Below are positions 8,175 to 15,060 of a stretch of 38,028 nt of DNA, piece by piece (the first letter of the stretch is position 1; each line of letters begins with the position of its first letter). Position numbers and translations under genes: made by a program. Origin of the DNA: Elusimicrobiota bacterium (GTDB lineage Bacteria > Elusimicrobiota > Elusimicrobia > UBA1565 > JACRDR01); contig JACQPK010000402.1 in the NCBI GenBank assembly GCA_016207565.1, forward strand, positions 1 through 38,028, in the 5' to 3' direction. Below the pieces are notes generated by a model. That model had not been told where the DNA came from, made no database searches, and was given only the letters and a program-made list of their open reading frames with translations.

Positions 8175-8599
8175 TGCGAAGCGAGCGCGGCGTGGTCCTG
8201 GTGCACGTCATGATCCTCATCACGCTCATGGCGTGGCTCGCGTCCATGTTCCTCAGCTCCGTGCTTTCCCGTCAGATCAACGCCAAGCAAAGCATGAAGA
8301 GCTCCGAGGTCCGCGCCGCGATGAACGCGGCGGCGGCCCGGATCACGAGCTGCCTCGCGAGCGTGGGGTTTCCCGTGGGAACCACGTGCGCCAGCGCCCT
8401 GCCGGTCTCGCAGGAGGCCGCCTTCCAGGCCTGCCACGGCGGCACTTCGCCCACGGAGTTCACCATCGCCGACACCGACAGCCTCGCGGTGCGGCCCGTC
8501 ACCTTCGCCATCTGCGCCACGCCCGCGAACCCGCCCTGCCGGTTTCGCATCAACGTTTGCGAGCCGGGGGACACCTGCCCGGCGCCGACCTGCCCTTAA
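8174..8599 (+). CDS. Minor pilin / PilX_N-like protein (GspK/PilX position)
   Basis: 141 residues; ATG 8174 overlaps the previous stop (TGATG) and is preferred to a GTG two codons earlier. The start MRSERGVVLVHVMILITLMA matches the PilX N-terminal pattern (RG followed by a hydrophobic helix). The +5 Glu of other pilins is replaced by His, in keeping with GspK/PilX-type tip subunits that lack it. It continues with SSVLSRQINAKQSMKSSEVRAAMNAAAARI, typical of PilX. The C-terminus is Cys-rich and short compared with GspK. It is the last gene of the operon, and the stop is immediately followed by a 28-bp palindrome. Confidence 0.8.
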   Translation: MRSERGVVLVHVMILITLMAWLASMFLSSVLSRQINAKQSMKSSEVRAAMNAAAARITSCLASVGFPVGTTCASALPVSQEAAFQACHGGTSPTEFTIADTDSLAVRPVTFAICATPANPPCRFRINVCEPGDTCPAPTCP

Positions 8600-8627
8600 A
8601 CAATCTAGGACCATGGTCCTAGATTGT
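8600..8627. terminator. 28-bp perfect palindrome between convergent genes
   Basis: A gapless inverted repeat centred between 8613 and 8614: ACAATCTAGGACC and its exact complement flank the central AT. It begins one base after the stop of the pseudopilin operon. As RNA it can form a 12-13 bp stem in either direction, so it could end transcription from both convergent sides. No U-tract follows on the plus strand. It also adjoins three DnaA-box-like sites. Confidence 0.6.
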
Positions 8628-8685
8628 CCACCGGTGGATAAGCTGTGGATAACCCGAATACCCTATATTTTTACTTATTTTTCTA
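8624..8685. other. DnaA-box-like cluster with AT-rich tract (possible replication or DnaA-binding locus)
   Basis: TTGTCCACC at 8624-8632 (7 of 9 to TTATCCACA), then two reverse-orientation sites: GGTGGATAA at 8633-8641 (8 of 9) and TGTGGATAA at 8644-8652 (9 of 9). The two reverse sites are spaced exactly 11 bp apart. They are followed by a very AT-rich stretch (about 8655-8685, including TATATTTTTACTTATTTTT) that is unique in this window and runs into the last codons of the minus-strand ligase gene. Boxes plus an AT-rich tract is oriC-like, but no dnaA or dnaN is nearby, so this may instead be a DnaA-titration site or chance. Confidence 0.35.
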
Positions 8686-10045
8686 GCGCCGCCAACAGCT
8701 CGCGCGCGAACTCACCCAGCGACGGGTCGCGGGCGCCCATGGTCAAGACGACGTCTCCCGAGCGGGCCTCGGCGGCCACCTGCGCCGGGATCTCCGCGCG
8801 GCGCTCGACGAACCGGGCGTCCTTGCCCCGGGCGCGGACGGGGTCGGCTAGGTCCTTCGACGAGATCGTCTTCTGCGCGGTGCCGCCGGCGTAGTAGATC
8901 TCCGGCAGCCACAGCACATCCCCGGACCGCAGGGCCGCCGCGAACGCGTCGATGAACTCCTGGCGGTTGAACCTAGTCGGGGCGTAGCCGTGAGGCTGAA
9001 AGATCGCGAGGACGCGCGGGGCCTGAAGCCTCGCGGTCTCGATCGCGGCGCGGACCTTGGCGGGGTTGTGCGCGAAGTCGTCGATGACGGCCACGCCCCG
9101 CGCGGCGCCGACGCGCTCGAAGCGGCGGGCGACGCCCTGAAACGCCTCGAGCGCGCGGGCGCAGGAGGCCAGCTCGGCGCCGGCCTCCAGCGCCGCGGCG
9201 GTGGCCGCCACGGCGTTCTCGACGTTGTGGCGCCCGGGGACCGGCAGGCGGAACTCGACGCCGGAGACCCGAAACCGCGAGCCGTCCGCCTCGAGCCGGA
9301 CGTCCTCGGCGCGCACCTGCGCGTCGTCGCCAAGCCCGAACGTGCGCGCGCCTTCCGCGAGCCCCTCGATGCCCGGAGAGCCCGCGTGCGAGACGAAACG
9401 CCCGCAGCGGGACTTGAACTCGGAGAACATCCTCACGAGCTCCGGGATCTCCTTGTGGTCCTTGTCGACGTTGAGCAGCACGCCGATCGCCGGCGCGTAC
9501 CGGACGAGGGTGCCGTCGGACTCGTCCGCCTCGATCACGAGCAAGTCGGAGCCGCCGCGCCGGGCGTTGCCGATGAGCCCCTGCGACTCGAGCGCGCGCA
9601 GGCCCCCGCCCGTGATGACGGACGGGTCCCGGCCGGCCGCGAGCAGGATCTCGTAGACCATGGCCGCCACCGTCGACTTGCCGCTGGTGCCGGCGACCGC
9701 GACCGCGCGCCGCTCGGCGACGTAGCGCGCGAGCATGTCGGCGCGGTGGATGACCGGGATGCCGAGCCCGCGCGCGGCCTCGAGGTCGGGATTGTCGGTC
9801 TCGATCGCCGTCGAGGCGATCACGGCGTCGGGCCGGGCGCGGACGCCGGACCCGTCCTGCGGCACGATGCGCACGCCCTGGGCCTCGAGCTTGGCCCGAA
9901 TCCCCGCCGCGAGCCCCCGGTCGAAGCTGCGGTCGGAGCCGGTCGCCGCTCCGCCGCCCATCGCGTGGAACTGCGCCAACGCGCTCATGCCGCTGCCCGC
10001 GATGCCCGCGTAATGGAGAGTTTTCACTCGGCCGCACGATATCAT
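8675..10045 (-). CDS. Mur ligase of the MurC/Mpl branch
   Basis: 456 residues, normal length for the family. The N-terminal Rossmann-like domain starts LHYAGIAGSGMSALAQ, as in MurC/Mpl. The ATP loop is GTSGKST at 119-125, where MurC and Mpl usually have GTHGKTT. The central domain has IEADESDGT and LNVDKDHKE (ligase Glu/His and carbamylated-Lys region), and the C-terminal domain has VIDDFAHNPAKV, IFQPHGYAPTR and MGARDP. DDFAH resembles Mpl (murein peptide ligase) more than MurC. It therefore ligates L-Ala or a peptide to UDP-MurNAc, or a related substrate; the exact acceptor is uncertain. It stands alone, away from any division/cell-wall cluster. Start: ATG 10045 has a very close AGGA; GTG 10027 (VKTLHYAG) would match the usual MurC start and is an alternative. 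Confidence 0.85.
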   Translation of the reverse strand: MISCGRVKTLHYAGIAGSGMSALAQFHAMGGGAATGSDRSFDRGLAAGIRAKLEAQGVRIVPQDGSGVRARPDAVIASTAIETDNPDLEAARGLGIPVIHRADMLARYVAERRAVAVAGTSGKSTVAAMVYEILLAAGRDPSVITGGGLRALESQGLIGNARRGGSDLLVIEADESDGTLVRYAPAIGVLLNVDKDHKEIPELVRMFSEFKSRCGRFVSHAGSPGIEGLAEGARTFGLGDDAQVRAEDVRLEADGSRFRVSGVEFRLPVPGRHNVENAVAATAAALEAGAELASCARALEAFQGVARRFERVGAARGVAVIDDFAHNPAKVRAAIETARLQAPRVLAIFQPHGYAPTRFNRQEFIDAFAAALRSGDVLWLPEIYYAGGTAQKTISSKDLADPVRARGKDARFVERRAEIPAQVAAEARSGDVVLTMGARDPSLGEFARELLAALEK

Positions 10046-10061
10046 TTCCTAAAATGCCGCG

Positions 10062-11057
10062 GTGCCGAGCCGCGCCGCCGTCCTCGCCCTGGCCGTCGCT
10101 CTTTCGGGCTGCTCGCCGGTCTACGTCTTCAAGGCGTGGCGCGGCCACGCCCGGCTGTTGTCGAGCCGCCGGCCCATCGAGCGGGTGCTCGCCGACCCCG
10201 CCACGCCGGAGCCCCTGCGCGAGAAGCTGCGCGTCGTGCTCGACGCCCGCCGATTCGCCTTCGAGACGGTCGGCATCCCGCCGACCGACAACTACACGGA
10301 GTACGCCGCGGTGAAAGGCCCGGCGGTGACGTGGGTGGTCAGCGCCTCGAGGCGGACGCGCTTCGAGGCGAAGCGCTGGTGGTTCCCGTTCGTCGGCCGC
10401 GTGCCCTACAAGGGCCACTTCGAGCGCTCCGACGCCGAGGCCGAGCGGGCCGCGCTCGAACGCGACGACTGGGACGCCGCCTGCGGCGGGGTGTCCGCCT
10501 ACAGCACGCTCCGCTGGCTGCGCGACCCCGTGCTCTCGACGATGCTCGAGAGCGGGCCCGGCGAGACCGCGGAGCTGCTCCTCCACGAGCTCAGCCACGC
10601 CGCGGTGTTCTTCAAGGGCCAGGTCGACTTCAACGAGGCCTTCGCGACCTACGTCGGCGAGACCGCCGGCGCCGAGTTCCTCGCCTCCCGCTTCGGCACC
10701 GAGTCCGCCGAGCTCGCCGAGTACCGCCGCGCGCTGGGGGAGCGCGCCGCGAAGGCGAAGACGGTCGACGCGCTCTACGATGAGCTCGCCGCGCTCTACG
10801 GAGGGCCGGGCTCGGACGCCGAGAAGCTGGAGGCGCGCAAGAAGGTGTTCGAGCGCTACCGCGAGCCGCTCGGCCTGGCGACGCTCAACAACGCCGTCGT
10901 CTTGGCCCACCGGCGCTACCGCTACGACCTCTCGGACTTCGCGACCGCCCGCCGGAGGACCGGCGGCGACTGGCGGAAGTGGCTCGCGGAAATGAAGTCC
11001 CTCGACCCCAAGGACCCGCGTGCGGACCTCAAACGCCGGCTGGCGACCCCGGGCTAG
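10062..11057 (+). CDS. Predicted aminopeptidase lipoprotein (PF10023-like, zinc metallopeptidase)
   Basis: 331 residues from GTG 10062. A lipoprotein signal ends in ALSGC (Cys17), so the protein is probably anchored to an envelope membrane. The zinc-protease motif HELSH lies at 175-179 (ELLLHELSHAAVFFKG), and a downstream FNEAFATYVGE supplies the likely third zinc ligand Glu. Upstream elements YTEYAAVKGPAVTWVVSAS and WWFPFVGRVPYKGHF are characteristic of the predicted aminopeptidase family (COG4324). The substrate is unknown. It is divergent from the Mur ligase, with starts only about 16 bp apart, and its stop overlaps the stop of the PIN toxin on the other strand. Confidence 0.85.
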   Translation: MPSRAAVLALAVALSGCSPVYVFKAWRGHARLLSSRRPIERVLADPATPEPLREKLRVVLDARRFAFETVGIPPTDNYTEYAAVKGPAVTWVVSASRRTRFEAKRWWFPFVGRVPYKGHFERSDAEAERAALERDDWDAACGGVSAYSTLRWLRDPVLSTMLESGPGETAELLLHELSHAAVFFKGQVDFNEAFATYVGETAGAEFLASRFGTESAELAEYRRALGERAAKAKTVDALYDELAALYGGPGSDAEKLEARKKVFERYREPLGLATLNNAVVLAHRRYRYDLSDFATARRRTGGDWRKWLAEMKSLDPKDPRADLKRRLATPG

Positions 11058-11458
11058 GCGGTCCGCCGCAACGCGTCGTAGAGTTGCCGTGGGGCGAGGA
11101 TTTCCGTTTCATGGTAGCGCTTGACGACGAGGAGGTCCCGGTCCCCGGTCACCAAGCAGTCCGCCCGCGATGCCGCGGCGATGCCTAGTATCGGCAGGTC
11201 CTTCGGATCCCGGCATGCATCGGAAGGCACCGGGACCGGGCGCTCGACGGTGCAATGCGACTCGAGGTAGGCCCGGATCTCGGATACGGTGGCGGCGGGA
11301 ACCTTCAGCTTCCGCCCAAGCTTCCGATCGACCTCGTCTAGGATGTGCGTGCCGACGATGACCTCGTGCCTCCGCACGCACACTTCGAAAAGGGCCTGGC
11401 ACAAGCCTTGGGTGGCGAACGCGGCAATGAGGACGTTCGTGTCGAACACGACGCGCAT
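11054..11458 (-). CDS. PIN-domain toxin (putative VapC-like RNase)
   Basis: 134 residues starting at ATG 11458, whose A-T-G-A overlaps the antitoxin stop. PIN signatures: RVVFDTNVLIAAF near the N-terminus (first Asp), a middle Glu in THILDEVDRKLG, and the C-terminal acidic pair in DPKDLPILGIA and CLVTGDRDLL. These supply the Mg-binding cluster of PIN ribonucleases. The sequence fits the putative toxin component, PIN family (COG1569-type). Toxicity through RNA cleavage is family knowledge. It follows its antitoxin, the usual order. Confidence 0.9.
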   Translation of the reverse strand: MRVVFDTNVLIAAFATQGLCQALFEVCVRRHEVIVGTHILDEVDRKLGRKLKVPAATVSEIRAYLESHCTVERPVPVPSDACRDPKDLPILGIAAASRADCLVTGDRDLLVVKRYHETEILAPRQLYDALRRTA

Positions 11459-11673
11459 CAGAGCTTCTTGAAGACGTCCTCGTCCGTTAGGAGGCTTTGA
11501 GATTCGGCGAACGGCAGGACTTTTCCGCGGAGCCGCCGGAAGCGCCGGACCGCGACGTATTCCCGGAGCGACTCGCGCACTAGGCTGCTGAAGGGAATAT
11601 TCTCCTCGCGGCTCAGCGCCATCAGGTCCTCTCGTAGATCGTCCGGAAGGCGGATATTCAGCACGCGATTCAT
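11458..11673 (-). CDS. Ribbon-helix-helix antitoxin partner of the PIN toxin
   Basis: 71 residues, ATG 11673, with AGGAG SD. The N-terminus MNRVLNIRLPDDLREDLMALS is the beta-strand plus helix of a CopG/RHH DNA-binding fold, followed by IPFSSLVRESLREYVAVRR. The C-terminal tail (about residues 47-71) is the likely toxin-neutralising segment. It overlaps the toxin by ATGA. A good promoter precedes it (-35 11727-11732, -10 11704-11709), with a partly palindromic TGTAATACATTGTAACA across the -10 (about 11692-11708) that could be the autoregulatory operator. Confidence 0.88.
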   Translation of the reverse strand: MNRVLNIRLPDDLREDLMALSREENIPFSSLVRESLREYVAVRRFRRLRGKVLPFAESQSLLTDEDVFKKL

Positions 11674-11703
11674 GATCGGCTCCTGTGTGACGGCCTGTAA
11701 TAC

Positions 11704-11732
11704 ATTGTAACACGACGGCGACCGCCCGTCAA
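11704..11732 (-). promoter_or_regulatory. Sigma70 promoter of the toxin-antitoxin pair
   Basis: Read on the minus strand: TTGACG (11732-11727), 17-bp spacer, TACAAT (11709-11704). The imperfect palindrome TGTAATACATTGTAACA overlaps the -10 and is a candidate antitoxin operator. The region also serves as upstream DNA for the divergent methyltransferase. Confidence 0.7.
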
Positions 11733-11761
11733 GGCCCGGCGGCTTATGATATAGTCGTCCG

Positions 11762-12439
11762 GTGGCCGAAGAGCTCTTCAACCTGAGCCACGAGTACGAC
11801 CGAATGCTCCAGCAGGGGCTCGCGCTGTCCGGCGAGTCGAAGGAGTTCTTCGTCGCCGGGCGGGTCCGGCACTTGAAGGCGACTATGCCCGCCGGGTTCT
11901 CGCCCAAGCGGATCCTCGACTTCGGCTGCGGCGTCGGCGGGGCGACCGCGGCGCTGGCCGAGGCGTTTCCCGACGCGGAGGTGGTCGGAGTCGACACGGC
12001 CGAGAACGCGTTGGAGTTTGCTCGAAAGAACGTCACGCGGAAGAATGTCCAGTTCAAAGCCATGGCCGACATCGGCCATAGCTTTGAACTGGCGTATGTC
12101 AACGGGGTCTTCCATCACATCGCGCCGGAGAAGCGCGGGGAGGCCGCGGCGCTCGTGCACGGCGCGCTCTCGCCGGGCGGGCGCTTCGCCTTCTTCGAGA
12201 ACAACCCGTGGAACCCGGGGACGCGCCTGGTCATGGCGAGGATCCCCTTCGATCGCGACGCCATCCCGATCCCGCCTCCGGAAGGCCGCGCGCTGCTCTC
12301 CGGCGCGGGGTTCGCGCTCGAGCCCTCGCGCTTCCTCTTCTTCTTCCCGCGCCCGCTGGCGTGGTTCCGCTTTCTCGAGCCGTCGCTGGAGCGGTGCCCG
12401 CTCGGCGCGCAGTACCACATCCCCGCCGTGAAGGAGTGA
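11762..12439 (+). CDS. Class I SAM-dependent methyltransferase
   Basis: 225 residues from GTG 11762. Motif I is ILDFGCGVGGATAAL (about residues 49-63), then VVGVDTAENALEFAR (motif II acidic residue for the ribose), and YVNGVFHHIAPEKR (motif IV/post-IV) followed by LSPGGRFAFFENN. It belongs to the Methyltransf_11/12 type, and the methyl acceptor cannot be read from sequence. A long inverted repeat (12049-12092) lies inside the gene between motifs II and IV. A -10-like GATATA ends about 8 bp before the GTG and no SD is present, so translation may be leaderless. It is followed after 2 bp by the rhodanese gene. Confidence 0.85.
   Translation: MAEELFNLSHEYDRMLQQGLALSGESKEFFVAGRVRHLKATMPAGFSPKRILDFGCGVGGATAALAEAFPDAEVVGVDTAENALEFARKNVTRKNVQFKAMADIGHSFELAYVNGVFHHIAPEKRGEAAALVHGALSPGGRFAFFENNPWNPGTRLVMARIPFDRDAIPIPPPEGRALLSGAGFALEPSRFLFFFPRPLAWFRFLEPSLERCPLGAQYHIPAVKE
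12049..12092. repeat. 21-bp inverted repeat inside the methyltransferase gene
   Basis: Left arm 12049-12069 (CCAGTTCAAAGC...) and right arm 12072-12092 are complementary at 20 of 21 positions with a 2-base loop. The single mismatch is C12061 against A12080. In mRNA this would be a strong hairpin in the coding region. It encodes VQFKAMADIGHSFELA, which is compatible with the methyltransferase fold. Confidence 0.85.
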
Positions 12440-12441
12440 GC

Positions 12442-12777
12442 ATGCACGGAAGCCAGGATGTTCCCGCGATCGACGTGAAGGCGCTCAAAGAGCGCCGCGA
12501 CAAGAAGAAGCCGCATTTCCTGCTCGACGTACGCGAGCCCGACGAGTACGAAGCCGCCAAGATCGACGGCAGCGTCCTTATCCCGCTGGGCGAGCTCCAG
12601 GCGCGGGTCGGCGAGGTGCCCAAGGACCGGGAGGTCATCGTCCACTGCCACCACGGCGGCCGCTCGGCGCAGGCGGTCCGGTTCTTGCTCCAGGCCGGGG
12701 TCCAGGACGCGAAGAACCTAGACGGCGGGATCGACGCCTGGTCCTGCGAGATCGACAAGTCCGTGCCGCGCTACTGA
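12442..12777 (+). CDS. Single-domain rhodanese-like sulfurtransferase
   Basis: 111 residues; AAGGAG SD before ATG 12442. Rhodanese hallmarks: FLLDVREPDEYEAAKIDGSVLIPLGEL, then the active-site loop HCHHGGRSAQA with catalytic Cys69, and NLDGGIDAW near the end. The loop CHHGGRS has the usual six-residue size for sulfane-sulfur carriers. No signal peptide, so cytoplasmic. It probably forms an operon with the methyltransferase upstream and the unknown protein downstream. Confidence 0.93.
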   Translation: MHGSQDVPAIDVKALKERRDKKKPHFLLDVREPDEYEAAKIDGSVLIPLGELQARVGEVPKDREVIVHCHHGGRSAQAVRFLLQAGVQDAKNLDGGIDAWSCEIDKSVPRY

Positions 12778-12778
12778 G

Positions 12779-13963
12779 TTGAGCGCCCCCGGCCGGCTCG
12801 TCGCCTCCGGCAGCTTCCGCGTCGACCGCGCGCGCGCGCTGAAGAAGCTCGGCGCGTTCGCGCTGTCCGACGTGGACCGGTTCCTGATCCCCTGGGTACG
12901 CTGCGCGGACCACTGCGGGACGGCGCTCGTCCGGCTCTGGCGGACCGGCCGCGCCTACGAGATGCGGTTCGGCGGGCGGGCCTTCACCCGGAAGGAGCTC
13001 GAGGATCCGTTCTCCTGCCTGTTCGAGGACGCGGACGACCGACGGAACGACGACCTCGCGGTGGGGCTGCTCAGCGTGCTCGAGCGCGGCCCACGGTCGG
13101 TGTTCGGCCACGGCCCTCGGGTGACGATCGTCTCGGGCCCTCCCGGCCAGCGGTACCGGCTCGAGGTCGGAGCGGAGTACGGGGAGCGGCTCTTCGAAGT
13201 CGTCGCCGCCCGCTCTTCGGAGACCATCCTGCGCGTCGAGCGTCCCTGGCTTTCGCGCGCCCAGGGCCGCCGGCCGATCGACCTCTTGCGGGAAGCCTGC
13301 GACAACCCGTTCCGCGGCTTCGGGCTCGACATCGACGGCGGGCGAACCCTGCTCCCGCCCGCCCGGCCGGCAAAGGAAGCGTTGGTCCGCGGCCCGCTCC
13401 GATTCCTCTTCAAGCTCGCCGATCAGCGGGACAGCCGAGTGCGGTTCCACCTTGGCGGAGTGCGCGTCGATACGGTGCCCACGGTGCTCAACTGGCTGCA
13501 GGTCGACGCGGACGTCGAGTGTCCGCGCTTCCGGCTCGACGCTTCCCAGAACGCCGTCGTCCGCGACGACCTATACCACTCGGTTTTCACGACGCTGAGC
13601 CGCCTAGCGCTCGAGCGCGCCGCATGGACGTTCCATCAGGCGAGCGGCTACTACGCCAGGAGCCTCGGCAATCCGAACCCGGCGCCGGAGCTGCCGCGCC
13701 CTTCGGAGCCGCTCCGTTCCCTCCCCTTCAGCCTGGCGAGCCTCGCGCGCCTACGCCGGGCCTGCGCGCCGGCGTTGGCGACGGGTTCACGAGATCCGGC
13801 GCTGGAGCCTCTGCGCCGGCAGTTCTTCTTCCTGGACTCCCGGGGCATGCCCGCGCATCTACCGAAGCTGCTGGCGCTGCCGAAAGGCACGATGCCCGAG
13901 CTGCAGGCCCACAACCAAGACGACGGATTCGCGTTGAGGACGCTCTTGCCGCGGCGGCTCTAG
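12779..13963 (+). CDS. Protein of unknown function
   Basis: 394 residues from a TTG at 12779, one base after the rhodanese stop. The N-terminal 150 residues have a pattern faintly like a GHKL/HSP90-type ATPase: FRVDRARALKKLGAFALSD, then GRAFTRKELEDPFSCLFED and NDDLAVGLLSVLERGP. I cannot find a clear nucleotide-binding G-box, so this is only a resemblance. A basic middle (GPLRFLFKLADQRDSRVRF) and an Arg/Pro-rich C-terminal third follow. No signal or membrane segment is seen. Its TAG overlaps the stop codon of the convergent transaldolase gene. Coding status is supported by continuous length and tight spacing. Confidence 0.7.
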   Translation: MSAPGRLVASGSFRVDRARALKKLGAFALSDVDRFLIPWVRCADHCGTALVRLWRTGRAYEMRFGGRAFTRKELEDPFSCLFEDADDRRNDDLAVGLLSVLERGPRSVFGHGPRVTIVSGPPGQRYRLEVGAEYGERLFEVVAARSSETILRVERPWLSRAQGRRPIDLLREACDNPFRGFGLDIDGGRTLLPPARPAKEALVRGPLRFLFKLADQRDSRVRFHLGGVRVDTVPTVLNWLQVDADVECPRFRLDASQNAVVRDDLYHSVFTTLSRLALERAAWTFHQASGYYARSLGNPNPAPELPRPSEPLRSLPFSLASLARLRRACAPALATGSRDPALEPLRRQFFFLDSRGMPAHLPKLLALPKGTMPELQAHNQDDGFALRTLLPRRL

Positions 13964-15060
13964 CGGGCGGCGACGAGCGACTTGCGCTTGGCCTCGATCG
14001 AGGCCAGGAGCTGCTCGTAGGAGTCCACGAAGGCCTTCACGCCTTCCTCCTCGAGCTTGTTCGTCACCTGGACCATGTCGATCCCGGCGCGCTCGAGCTT
14101 CTGCATGAGCTCGTTGGCTTGCGCGGCCGCGCCGGTCAGCGCGTCGCGCACCTGGCCGTGGTCGCGGAACGCGTCGAGGGTCTGCGGCGGCACCGTGTTC
14201 ACCGTCTCGGGGCCGATCAGCTCCTCGATGTAGAGGACGTCGCGATACTTCGGGTTCTTCGTGCTGGTGCTGGCCCACAGCGGACGCTGCGGGCGCGCGC
14301 CCTTCTTCAGCAGGGCCGCGAACTCGGGTCGCTTCTTCGCGCGCAGGAAGATGTCGTAGGCGAGCTGGGCGTTGGCGACCGCCGCCTTGCCGCAGAGTTC
14401 CGGGTGTCCCTTCTGCTCGAGAATCGGGTCGACCATCGAGTCGACGCGGCTGACGAAGAAGCTGGCGACCGAGTCGATCCGGGCGACGTCCTTGCCCGCC
14501 GTCGCCGCCTTCGTGAGGCCCGCCAGCCAGGCGTCGAGGACCTCGCGGTAGCGCTCGAGCGAGAAGATGAGCGTCACGTTGACCGACACGCCCTCGGCGA
14601 GCACGCGCTCGATCGCGGGCAGACCCTCGCGGGTCGCCGGGATCTTGATCATGAGGTTGCTGCGGGCCACGCGGCGGTGCAGGTCGAGCGCCTCACGCAC
14701 GGTGCCTTCGGTGTCGCGGGCCAGCCGAGGGTTCACCTCGAGCGAGACGAAACCGTCGGCGCCCTTCGTCGCCTCAAAGACCTTGGCGAGGGCGTCGCAG
14801 GCCTTCTGGATGTCAACGACGGCCAGCGCCTCGTAGATGGCGTGCGCGTCTTTTCCCGCGCGGATGAGGGCGAGGCTGGCCTCGTCGTATTCCGGTCCGG
14901 ACGCGATCGCTTTCTGAAAGATCGTGGGATTCGAGGTCACGCCCCGGAGCTCGTCGTCCGCGACGAGGCGCTCCAACCGGCCCTCCTCCACGAATCGGCG
15001 CGTGATGAAGTCCAGCCAAACGCTCTGTCCTTTCTTGGCGAGCTCTCGAAGTGGGTTCAT
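13960..15060 (-). CDS. tal: Transaldolase
   Basis: 366 residues. Transfers dihydroxyacetone units between sedoheptulose-7-P and glyceraldehyde-3-P in the pentose phosphate pathway. Key motifs: GQSVWLDFITR at the N-terminus, DELRGVTSNPTIFQKAI (Asp and Asn of the site), NLMIKIPATREGLPAIE with the Schiff-base Lys, SVNVTLIFSLERY, ARIDSVASFFVSRVD, and RPLWASTSTKNPKY. The length and these motifs fit the longer TIGR00876-type transaldolases. The ATG at 15060 has a GGAG SD; an in-frame TTG at 15102 is less likely. It follows the universal-stress gene on the same strand. Confidence 0.95.
   Translation of the reverse strand: MNPLRELAKKGQSVWLDFITRRFVEEGRLERLVADDELRGVTSNPTIFQKAIASGPEYDEASLALIRAGKDAHAIYEALAVVDIQKACDALAKVFEATKGADGFVSLEVNPRLARDTEGTVREALDLHRRVARSNLMIKIPATREGLPAIERVLAEGVSVNVTLIFSLERYREVLDAWLAGLTKAATAGKDVARIDSVASFFVSRVDSMVDPILEQKGHPELCGKAAVANAQLAYDIFLRAKKRPEFAALLKKGARPQRPLWASTSTKNPKYRDVLYIEELIGPETVNTVPPQTLDAFRDHGQVRDALTGAAAQANELMQKLERAGIDMVQVTNKLEEEGVKAFVDSYEQLLASIEAKRKSLVAAR

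Noticed and set aside
8973-10910. Very long minus-strand frame across the Mur ligase and the aminopeptidase region
   Set aside because: It crosses two well-supported genes, is dominated by Arg/Gly/Ala/Pro, and has no recognisable motif.
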